A stretch of DNA of 64,000 bases from Ambrosia x helenae. Lineage: Eukaryota; Streptophyta; Magnoliopsida; Asterales; Asteraceae. Position numbers and translations under genes: made by a program. The DNA is taken from NCBI GenBank assembly GCA_030844895.1, contig CM061226.1, positions 100,543,187 through 100,607,186 on the forward strand, read 5' to 3'. Below the pieces are notes generated by a model. The model saw nothing but the letters and a program-made list of their open reading frames with translations. It had not been told where the DNA came from and searched no databases. Positions 55,555-64,000 of this stretch are shown here, piece by piece (within the stretch, counting starts at the first letter, position 1; each line of letters opens with the position of its first letter).

Positions 55555-57112
55555 TATAATATATATATATATATATATATATACATGAATATTACTAAAA
55601 TCACATTAAAAAAAGGATACGGCTAATCTCAAGTATTCGCCCATTTGACCATCCACCAATTTTATACATTTATGTTTACTATTTATCTTTTATAACTAAG
55701 TATCATTTAATATAAATATCAAACCTCATTAGGTTCTGTGTCCAACCTAATTGGAATCGGTATGCCTATGCACACAATATTGTTGCTGGCAAAAGAAACC
55801 CAAAAATGGGTTTTAATGTTATTTTTCAAAGAAATAAAAATTAAAAGAATACGAGCAAGGAGATGCCTCCGGACCTATGGAATGAAATTGAAAACCCAAG
55901 CCTTTTCCGCTGAACCCGCAACCATATAGCTAGTTCCACCCCTAATGCTTAGCATGTTTGACTGGTTACGAGTTATATTGCATGTATCGCTGCAATTTGT
56001 TTCGCTAAAGCAAGGAAATCACATGGTTTATGTGTTTGTTTGAAATTTTTATAAGTAGAGGATTAATTTTTTGTTAAATGATCATTGAGGTAATTTAGGT
56101 AATCGACATGGTCTAGAAGATTAACTTTTTGTAAAATGAATAGTTGACGATGCTTTTTCATTATTATTGTCTTTGATTTAATACGGTGAACGTTATCTTA
56201 GAACTAGTTTGTCGAATTGTTGGTGACGATAAATTAGAGATGCAAATATGGACCAAGTACTTGGACTTGTCTACAGCCCGGTTCCAGTCTTAAATACTAT
56301 GTGCTAAGAGGGCTGGTCAAAGCGAGCTAGGCCCAATAGTCATCAAGCAATTAAATATGTCCAAAACTAATGCTAAAGCTGAATAAAGGACTTACTATAC
56401 TCAGATTTCTTTTCTTTACTTGAATTTATTCTTCCCTTTCAACTCTTTTAGTTTTCTTTTTCTTCTAATATTAAGAATCTAGATACAATCATATATTTAA
56501 TACAGAATAAAGTTGTTCATATACATTTCTTTTAATAATTTGTATATATAACTTGCAGAATAAAGGTAAAATGGATTTTGATTATCTAAAGTATTAACCA
56601 TTAGAAGATAATAATTCATATGAGTAATGTGATTAGTGTCACTTATAACTTTCGTTGCCATGAGCAATTCCAACTTAGCGAAGAAATAACCATGTATGTT
56701 CCTAAATTACCATTTATGTTGTTTTAAACAGTTACAAGATTCCGACTGGGCTTAAAAATAGTCAGTTGGTTCATTAGTTGAAATCGAACTTTTCCATTAG
56801 GTTGAGATTGCCGTTTGACAACAAAGTGAAGGTCAGGGTGTCATTGGTTACATTGCAGGTTGTATCGTTGTTGTTGTTGTTGTCGTCGTCGTCATTGTCG
56901 TTGTCGTCGTCGTTGTTGTTGTCGTCGTCCAATGAGTCATAGTTTGGTTTATTAAAATATAATTTGCTTTGATTAAACACTAACGTATCACGCCAAAACA
57001 AGCCAATATAGAGCCGAGCTGGTTCGGCTCACTTTCAATCTGTGCAATATCGAGCAAGCTTTTCTGAGCTAAAATTGAGCGAGCTCCCAGGCACAAGGTT
57101 TTTGGACAATCC
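55555..57112. other. Unassigned AT-rich stretch
   Basis: An (AT)n tract at 55560-55582 and a GTT/GTC trinucleotide tract at 56863-56932 (poly Asp/Asn if read on the minus strand). 57009-57095 has GGCTCG/GAGC words like the GAGCTC hAT family. No gene supported. Confidence 0.4.
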
Positions 57113-57126
57113 TATTGATATGCATG

Positions 57127-57629
57127 ACAAGATTAGACAGAATAAGAAATAAGGTTATTAGGAAGAGATTAGGAGTAAGTAGTATTTTGGATAAGATAAA
57201 AGAGGAGCGATTAAGTGGGTGTTTGTTTGCCTCTTAATAAATCTCTTAATCATTCAGCTCTTAATCATTTGGTATTAAGAGTGTTTGTTTCAATTAAAAA
57301 AACATCTGAAAGGTTCCATTAAGCTCTTAACCATTAAGTTAATAAGGGATGCTGAACCATTCAGACTCTCTTAATGATTTAACATTTAATCAGACAGAGA
57401 TCCTACTAAACAACCTCTAAGATTGTTTGGGCATGTGAAGAGGAGGCAAGTGAAGGCCCCAGTTAGAGCAGTGAAAACCCTCACTGTGGAGGGAGTGATG
57501 AGTAGAGATAGACCTAAGTTGACTTGGGACGAGCAAATTCAGCATGATTTAATAGATTTGCACCTCTTTGAGGACATGGTTCAGAATAAGAGCTTGTGGA
57601 GGCATAGGATTAAGGTTAAAGAGTTTTAG
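57127..57629 (+). pseudogene. RTE LINE reverse-transcriptase C-terminus, interrupted
   Basis: TRLDRIRNKVIRKRLGV then EERL is interrupted at 57215; after the MITE it resumes LFGHVKRR...APVRAVKTL, RPKLTWDEQIQHDL and MVQNKSLWRHRIKV, stop at 57627. Deleting the MITE and one TAA restores GAG CGA TTA AGA TTG (ERLRLFGHV). It is the usual C-terminal extension of plant RTE/LINE proteins (RLRWFGHV-RR...RPK-TW...W-RI). The catalytic RT is absent. Confidence 0.85.
57215..57416. mobile_element. 202 bp PIF/Harbinger-like MITE
   Basis: Ends GTGGGTGTTTG and (complement) GAGGTTGTTTAG are imperfect inverted repeats flanked by TAA (57212-57214, 57417-57419). Its removal restores the LINE reading frame, which proves the boundaries. 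The body has repeated CTCTTAATCATT words. Confidence 0.8.
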
Positions 57630-57751
57630 GAGAGGGCAAAGTAGTGCTTTAGTCATGTCTTACAGGCTTAGACATTCCTACACTTTAGGGCACCTGTGCT
57701 CGAGAGTGTCTTCTTGTGTATATGTTGATTGTTTTTTTGGTCCACTATGTT

Positions 57752-57922
57752 CAGTGGCGAGGCTTAGTTGGGGCGGGAGGGGGCGGCCGAACCCCCCGAA
57801 TTTTCGTGCAGAAGTTCCGATTATATAGTATTCGTATAGAAAATTTTGTAAATATAGGGTTTCGACCCCCCGAAACTAGTGACTTCCGACCCCCCGAACC
57901 TTCGGGTCAAGCTTCGCCACTG
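57752..57922. mobile_element. 171 bp hAT MITE (CAGTGGCGAAGC family)
   Basis: Ends CAGTGGCGAGGCTTA and AAGCTTCGCCACTG are inverted; exact 8 bp duplication ACTATGTT (57744-57751, 57923-57930). GC-rich with CCCCCCGAA blocks. Same family as 43367-43544. Confidence 0.88.
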
Positions 57923-58133
57923 ACTATGTTACCCTATCATCAACCTTTTTAGTCATGTTTGTCTCTTGTATGTGTTATCGAGTTGGGGGTCTCTATAGAA
58001 GCAGTTTCTCTATTCCTAGGAATAGAGGTAAGGTTTGTTTACATCCCATCCCACCTTCTCCATGCCCTAGTAATAGTTTTTACTATTGGTGGAATTTACT
58101 GGATTCAATTATTGTTGTTTATTGATATGCATG

Positions 58134-59418
58134 GCGTAAAAGCTTAAAAATACAGCAAATTTTAACCATATATCATACACACACTTGTGTGCTTGAAATC
58201 TATATATTATTGTCTTGGTTGGTTTCTGATCTTGACCTCTTGACCAAGTGATCTTACTCAAAGTTGCATTACGAACTTGTGGTGTACCTTTAATATAAGG
58301 TAAACACTTCATGTTTTATTCTTGACATGTGGCTACCCAAAGGTGCCATGACTCATTATTGATAGTGGAACAAGAAATAAAATTCGTGTGAACAAGATGC
58401 ATAAAATAAGAAATTTTTGTTATATACTGAATTAGAAAGGTTGGTTTGATTGACAAACAAACGGAAGGAATCATGATTCTTAATATCTCTTCTTTCCTAT
58501 AGTCTAAGCAAGATCGTTATTTTTTCCACAAAAGAACTTGGTGTTTTAAAAAATTCATAATAATTCTATATTTGGTGTCTAAAGTTGGTAATTTCTTACG
58601 CAGTCGGTAATATTATATGTTAGGGCTAGTAGCATTTAATCTTTAGTTGGGAAATCCTAAAAAGGGTTTTGCATTTGAATCAAAAGTACAAGAATTGCTA
58701 TTGTGTGTTTTTTTCTAAATGTATCTTTAATACAAAGATTTTATACCCTTTTATAAAGAAAACAACTAACTGAAAAGTTAAAAACCCCGTTTCCCTTTTC
58801 TCCCTTGCTAATCTAGAAGATGGTTTATGATTGGATTAGAGGATCTTGAAGAGATTTGGAGTATTAATTAAGTAATTATGAGTAACAAATACCAAAAAAG
58901 TGGTATAAAAAGAAGGGTGGTGAAAGTGAAAAGAAGAGATCTTGAAGGGTGTTAAAGTCAAGATTCTCAAACCAAGAAAATCAAGATTTGTGTTTAGCCT
59001 TAGGAAGGGGACCCTTAATGGAGAAGAGGATTGTTTTATATGAATTCCTCTCATGCCCAATAATGCTTGTTCCCCTACCCTTTTTAGCTTCAAACATCAC
59101 ATCCCTAACATTCTTTTCACACACACACAATAGTGGGTTTTTTTTTTTTTTTTTTTTTTTTTTATTCATTAGTGTTGTCCCTTTAGAAAGAAAACACACG
59201 GGTATCCTGTATTTTGAAGCATAAAATGTAATAAGCAATTCGTGTTGTGATTTTAAAATAAAGTATCCATAAATTTGCTTTGAACAAAACGGATCACACG
59301 AGTAAAAGATAGGTGAAACTGGACATAAAGATAAGATAACAAAGACAATTTTTAAATGTATTAATCCTAATCTCGGAAGTTATGATGCATTTGCTTTTTG
59401 TTTATTCACACAATGTGT
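58134..59418. other. Unassigned stretch
   Basis: A T26 run lies at 59138-59163. No gene or repeat boundary supported. It ends with TGT (59416-59418), the left TSD of the CACTA element. Confidence 0.4.
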
Positions 59419-60069
59419 CACTACTAGAAAATAGGCCTAATGCAACCTTTTAGAAGCAACATTTTTTAAAAAAGTTGCATTTGAATCTAATACAACTCCG
59501 ATGAACATAAAGGTTGCATTAGAAGATCTAATGCAACTTTTTCCATAAAATGTTGCATTATGAAAACTTAAATGCAACTTTTATTTTAAAAAGTTAGATG
59601 AAAATGAATTACTTGATCCTTTTGTCTTTGCACTATCATTCAATTGGTATCAATTCTTCTCCATTAATATTATATAGCTCATATTGTCCCATTGTTACCA
59701 AATAGCTATTGAATGGAGGTTTTAGAGAGTGAAAGGAATGTATAGCTAGAGGTGGTGCAACTTGGTGAATGATCAAAGAACCCTTTTGTTAGATAATTCA
59801 TAACCAAAAGACCCTATCAAAATTGCAATAATAGAAAAAAATCAGAGTGTGTAATTGGCTGGTTATCTTTTAACAAGAGCTTTGAATTTTTTATTTAATA
59901 ATAATTATTATTAATTAATAAAAAAATATAAACAAGCCTAACCCGAGCCTAGAAAAAACACTTTCGAGCCGAGCTCGAGCCTTAGAAGCAAAACTCGAAT
60001 CAGCTCCGCTTGCTTGCACCCATATGAGAAGCCTACCCCACATGATCTACATATAAAAAAAAGGTATGC

Positions 60070-60140
60070 ATTTTACAAGAATTGAACCTGGGTTGTTTCT
60101 AAGCTAAAGATCATCATCAACCACTGGACCAGAAACATGT
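60070..60140 (-). other. tRNA-like fragment
   Basis: On the minus strand, CTGGTCCAGTGGTTGATGAT (A-box-like) and CCCAGGTTCAATTCTTG (B-box-like) are about 40 nt apart. Probably a SINE or tRNA relic; no cloverleaf was confirmed. Confidence 0.35.
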
Positions 60141-61664
60141 TTGATGTCTTTGTGTTGCGATTAATTAATTTAAACCTTATAGAGCTGCGTCTTTATATTA
60201 ACATTAGCATTCACGTATATAAACAAAACCTAAAAATTCAGGTTGTGTTAACTGCCAACGCCTATCACTACTAGAAAATAACCCTTTAATGACACATTTA
60301 ATGACATAACTAATTTAATGACATAAAAAAGTGTATGTCATAAAAAAAGTGTCATATTTGATAAAAAAAAATAAATAAATAAATAAATTCTTGACGTTTT
60401 TCTCTACGTGTCAAGAACTTTCCGTCATAAATATAAAAAACATGACGATAAAGGAAATTGTGTGTCATAATTTTGTGTCACCAAAATTTCAAATCCTTAC
60501 ACGCGTCTCCCTATAAACCCCCCCCCCCTCTCTCCTAAAACAAAACACTATTCTTCCACAATCAGATCTTCAAACCCTATCATCGATTCCACAAAGCATC
60601 GCTTCCCCATTGCCATCAGTCAACCTAATCAACAAAGACAACCCACACATCCCACCACTACTACAAAACAAAGCAATTGCCACCAAAATTTGCTACCGAA
60701 AAACACGGTAGCAAATTTCACCTTGATTTTTTAACACACTTAATAATAATAATAGGGTAGCTAAGTGGTAACAAATAATTTGAACAAAATAAAAAAAATT
60801 ATAAAAACAAAAGGCACATAAAAGCCCTAAATCTCTGATTCATTTCATATCCATCGATCTCCATCACAATCACCGTAACCCTAACCCTAACCGGCGTACA
60901 TCACCGTTCCATTTAAAGAGAATAAAGCCTATATCATCGATTCATCTCAGGCAAAGCTACACTGAATCGCTTACCAAACGATTGAATGGTAAATTAGATC
61001 TCTTCGATTGAATGTAGGTAATAATTATTTAGTCGTTGATTAAGTTATGTATACAGACTTGGATTAGTTTGTTGTTACATTGTTCCTTGTATTAATTTCT
61101 TGTTATTTGCTTACGATGACAGGATTTGTTCCTTTTAGGTTAGATTGTTAATCAATTTTTAGAATTGTAGTTGATTGATGCATTACTAAGATCAGATTAA
61201 TTTTGAAAAATGCTTATAATTTGAAGCGATTTGACGTTAATTCGATATGAGTTAGTTATTTTCGTTGTAAATTGTTTTTACTGTTTCTACGATTTAATTC
61301 AGGTACTGATTTGTTATCGTATAATCTTGTTGAGATGTTTATGAAGGTTTCATTTGCTTATTTGAGTTAGGTTATTATTAGGTTGTTCCTACTTGTTTAT
61401 CGATGTGTAACAAGGCGCTTTCTTTGCGACTTATGTCCCCTGAGAGTTTAGGCTTGCACTCGAAGGGCTTTTGACAAGTGACAACATAGAATAGGACTAC
61501 TATTTCTCTGGATATGTAAGATCATGATATTATGTTGTTGCTATAAGGTTAATTCTTCATGATATTATGAGAAGATGGAAACATGGAAACAAATATGTAG
61601 GTTCATGGTTTTTAAGAATGTGTCCAAGTTACAAGTTAAAGACATTCTGTTGCTACTTCTCAGG

Positions 61665-61790
61665 CATTTTTTAGAGGCGTTGAGGTTATATGATAAGGCA
61701 ATTGTGTTATCGCCTGTGAATGCGGCGTACCACTGTAACCGTGCGGCTGCATTGATTGGGTTGAAGCGGCTGCATTGATTGGGTTGAAGC
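61665..61790 (+). pseudogene. Captured TPR-gene fragment (TTL-like)
   Basis: + strand reads FLEALRLYDKAIVLSPVNAA then YHCNRAAALIGLKRL. This is one tetratricopeptide repeat, closest in my recollection to the plant TTL (TPR-thioredoxin-like) consensus EALSLYDKAI-LSPGNAAYRSNRAAALTGLGRL. The next 23 bp (GGCTGCATTGATTGGGTTGA, then AGC) are tandemly duplicated and the frame is then lost. It sits between CACTA arms, so it is most simply a captured exon. The upstream leader-like sequence (60840-61020) may belong to the same captured gene. Confidence 0.6.
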
Positions 61791-61959
61791 TGCTGCATTA
61801 ATAAGGCAATGTGTTAAAAGAAACCGATGTTTATTCAGCCGCACAATCTTCATCATCTCCCTGGTCCACCTCTTCCCTCCTCCATCTTCATCTGCCCCTG
61901 CTCTCCTCCTCTTCCTAAGCTCACAACACATCCTATGCATTGTTCCAAATGCAAGTCTG

Positions 61960-62440
61960 AAATTACAAAAGTTGCATTTGGGTGTAAAAGTGTTGCATTT
62001 GTTGTAATTAAAATTCATAAAAAAGTTGCATTTATTAAAAAAAAGGTTGCACTTTTTCTATAATAAAAATAGTAAAGGTTGCAATAAGAATAGAAAAATG
62101 TTGCATATTTATAATTAAAAAATAATAAAGGTTGCATTTGAGTATAATGAAGGTTGCATTTAAGTGTAGAAAAGGTTACACTTTTGTAATCAAAGTTGCA
62201 TTTGAGTATTATAAAAGTTACATTTGAATATTATAAAAGTTGCATTAGAATGTAAAAAAGTTGCATACTAAAAAAGTTGCATTAGAGTAGCAAATGTAAC
62301 ACTATAAAAAATGGTTGCAATAAGTCTATAAATGGTTGCATTAGGTCTAAGGTAATTGCTTCTGATGCAGCCCCCAATAAAAGGTTGCATTAGACATATT
62401 GTAACCTTTTCAAGGCCTAATGCAACATTTTAGTGGTGCT
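61960..62440 (+). repeat. GTTGCATT subterminal repeat array of the CACTA element
   Basis: AAGGTTGCATTTG, AAGTTGCATTAG and similar occur about every 20-30 bp. In CACTA elements subterminal repeats are transposase-binding sites; that role is inferred here. Confidence 0.75.
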
Positions 62441-62468
62441 GCAATAGCTTCATTTTCTTGTAGTGTGT

Positions 62469-63357
62469 GTCCGAAGAAAAGCTGTAATTATGAAGAAAAG
62501 CCTCGTGAGCATGCTCATCTTGGCTCGCTCACACCCCCACCCACTTGTGCCTGTGGTGGTGTGCGCTAGCCACGGGGCAACCATGTGGCTCGCTTGAGCC
62601 TGCTCACGCCACCACAATACTCAGTCTGAGTACAATTTTAATATTGATTTTCAGATATTATTTTTGAGTTTTTTTTTTTTTTTTTTTCTTCTAAAAGACT
62701 GTTTTTGGAAAACTATTAACCAAATCATGGTTCAAAATATATTTTCCAAACCGGGACCAAACATATACCCTTTCAATTTATATACGTAAAAAAGAAATAA
62801 AACAATGACGGTGCGTATTATCGCGCCATTGATGTCTTTTTCCCTCTCCCCCTATCCATTACCATTTCTGAATTTTTTATGGATCGGAAAAGTGGCGACC
62901 CAACGATTTAGAAGAGATCTCCATTGTGATCTATGACACCATTGACATCTCCATCGTCGTTGGCCCGACAGTTCAGAAGATACCCATTGACATCTCCCTA
63001 TTTGGTTAGAGCAACATGGTTTTTACAAGTATCATTTACGAATAATTCGTTAATAAGATTCATCATATTCAATATGAAATTCACACTTTAAAGCTTTTCA
63101 TTGATATTGCTTAAGGCATCAGATCAACTTTCAGTATAAGGTTCCCAACACACAATTAAAAAATTTAGCTTATAGTGCTAGGAGCTCAATCAAATTCAAG
63201 CTAGCGGCTTGAGAGGCGTGAATATGATATGTGGACAGTTACACATGATAGAAAAAAGCGATATGTGCTACTCACTATAAATTTATTAGCAATTTTTAAC
63301 AGTGTACTAAATGGTAATTTTTTTTGTCAATCACAACATATATCTATCTTAATTTTG
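62469..63357. other. Unassigned stretch
   Basis: 62500-62620 is GC-rich with repeated GGCTCGCT/GAGCCTGCTCACGCC words and inverted phrases, perhaps an eroded motif-filled element. A T-run lies at 62667-62687. No gene. Confidence 0.4.
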
Positions 63358-63787
63358 AAAAAGAATATTGGATTTAAATAATCTCAACGATCAGCTATTG
63401 TATGCCACCAGTCTCAACTTAAAAGATCATTGTTAATGGTTAAAAATTTTAATCTATGTTCCTCTAGCAGTCCCATATTAACTAAAAGTTCATAAAGTTA
63501 GTTTTTGCTAATGTGAACTGTTTATGTGGCAAAAAGTCATAGGTTTGCTGACGTGGACATCTTACATGGCAAAAAGTAAAACTTTTGATGGCGTGACTTG
63601 CTTAAGTGGCAAAGTTTTGATGACGCGGCATGCTTATGTGGCAGTTCATGTCAGCAAAAACTAAGTTAACTTTTAATTGGTATGGAACCGTTGAGGGAAA
63701 ATAGGTTAAAAATTCGAACCGTTGGCAGTGATTTTTTAAATTGAGACTTGTGATAGTTAAGATTTTTTTAAATCCAATATTCTTTTT
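63358..63787. mobile_element. Long-TIR MITE
   Basis: The left arm AAAAAGAATATTGGATTTAA, then AATCTCAAC, is mirrored by the right arm TTTTTTTAAATCCAATATTC, then TTTTT (63710-63787), with further inverted text inward (GAGACTTG / CAGTCTC). The centre repeats GTGGCAAAAAGT and TTTTGATG(G/A)CG. Flanks TTAATTTTG / ATAAATTGG are only a weak 9 bp match, so Mutator-like assignment is tentative. Confidence 0.55.
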
Positions 63788-64000
63788 ATAAATTGGTTCA
63801 CTATTATAACGAATGTCGTCCCCATAGGTCTAGGTGCTCTAACTGGAATTTGTATACTCCCTATGTTGTTGCAAAACAAATAGTTTTAAAGTTACAAACT
63901 GATGCACATTCATTGAGATCTCTTAACCTAGAGATGGATATTGAGTTTAGCTACATGTATTTTAGTTTGCGTTTAAGACTACGGTGGTGTTTGTTTTTTG
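63788..64000. other. Unassigned right edge
   Basis: No gene or repeat recognised before the window ends. Confidence 0.35.

Larger units (their letters stand above)
57127..58119 (+). mobile_element. 5'-truncated RTE-type LINE with two nested MITEs
   Basis: A 14 bp duplication TATTGATATGCATG (57113-57126, 58120-58133) bounds it. The ORF tail and a 3' end with AGAGGTAAGGTTTGTTTACA, ACTATTGGTGGAATTTACTGG and ATTGTTGTTT match the characteristic 3' end of plant RTE LINEs. The MITEs at 57215-57416 and 57752-57922 inserted later. Confidence 0.85.
59419..62465. mobile_element. CACTA element with captured gene fragment and nested CACTA ends
   Basis: It starts CACTACTAGAAAATAGGCC and ends GCTTCATTTTCTTGTAGTG, with TSD TGT on both sides (62466-62468). 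Both arms carry many GTTGCATT(A/T) subterminal repeats (59440-59600, 61960-62420). Two more CACTA-like left ends with other motifs lie inside: CACTACTAGAAAATAACCC at 60266 (ATGACA words) and CACTACTACAAAAC at 60656 (GGTAGCAAATT words). No transposase was seen; a TPR-gene fragment lies at 61665-61790. Confidence 0.85.

Noticed and set aside
56774..57001. Minus-strand ORF with Asp/Asn runs
   Set aside because: Comes from a GTT/GTC microsatellite; nothing else supports a gene.
60885..60905. CCCTAACCCTAACC, telomere-like
   Set aside because: Only two six-base units and not the plant seven-base CCCTAAA repeat; part of a leader-like sequence.

Overview
This window looks like nuclear DNA from a large-genome eudicot. 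It is AT-rich, the one clear host gene has plant-specific architecture, and nearly everything else is transposable-element sequence nested in other transposable elements. Several repeat families resemble ones I associate with the daisy family (Asteraceae), but I cannot prove the family or species from sequence alone. There is no bacterial, organellar or CRISPR signal.

One apparently intact host gene was found: a Dof-type zinc-finger transcription factor (37381-38178, + strand), close in layout to the DAG1/DAG2 (DOF3.7/DOF2.5) group. About 1 kb on either side of it is the least TE-dense part of the window.

Layout. 1-4800: decayed Ty1/copia element in minus orientation, inserted into a hAT-like element (4801-5169). 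5742-6434: hAT MITE. 6443-11510: an L1-type LINE (minus) split by a Mutator-like element (9230-10961) that carries a likely kinase gene fragment, plus the tail of a second LINE. 11642-13245: PIF/Harbinger-like MITE, an AT-rich foldback element and a hAT-like element. 14390-14940: decayed copia RNase H. 15127-19877: complete but dead copia element. 20172-20674: hAT MITE. 20702-29067: Ty3/gypsy element with 2.65 kb LTRs that encodes only GAG (TR-GAG type). 30567-33639: young non-autonomous copia element with apparently identical LTRs and one 740-residue GAG-protease-unknown ORF. 33764-36320: hAT MITE, Helitrons and two SINEs. 37381-38178: Dof gene. 39710-42118: Helitrons with tandem duplications. 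42419-44418: CACTA element. 44627-51042: a Mutator-like element invaded by a 4.7 kb Mutator-like element (46043-50750) that carries a transposase gene and, convergent to it, a two-exon gene for a GRF zinc-finger/coiled-coil/membrane-anchor protein. 51213-52522: miniature LTR element. 52654-55554: hAT element and Helitron. 57127-58119: 5'-truncated RTE-type LINE with two MITEs inside. 59419-62465: CACTA element carrying a TPR-gene fragment. 63358-63787: long-TIR MITE.

Many boundaries are supported by target-site duplications (TSDs) read directly: TGACT, ACCCA and TTGTT for LTR elements; 8 bp for hAT elements; 9-10 bp for Mutator-like elements; TAA, CCG or TGT for PIF and CACTA; 14-15 bp for LINE and SINE. 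The best candidates for something new are the convergent GRF-zinc-finger gene of the inner Mutator-like element, the unknown C-terminal half of the young copia ORF, and the set of hAT-like elements each filled with its own short oligonucleotide motif.
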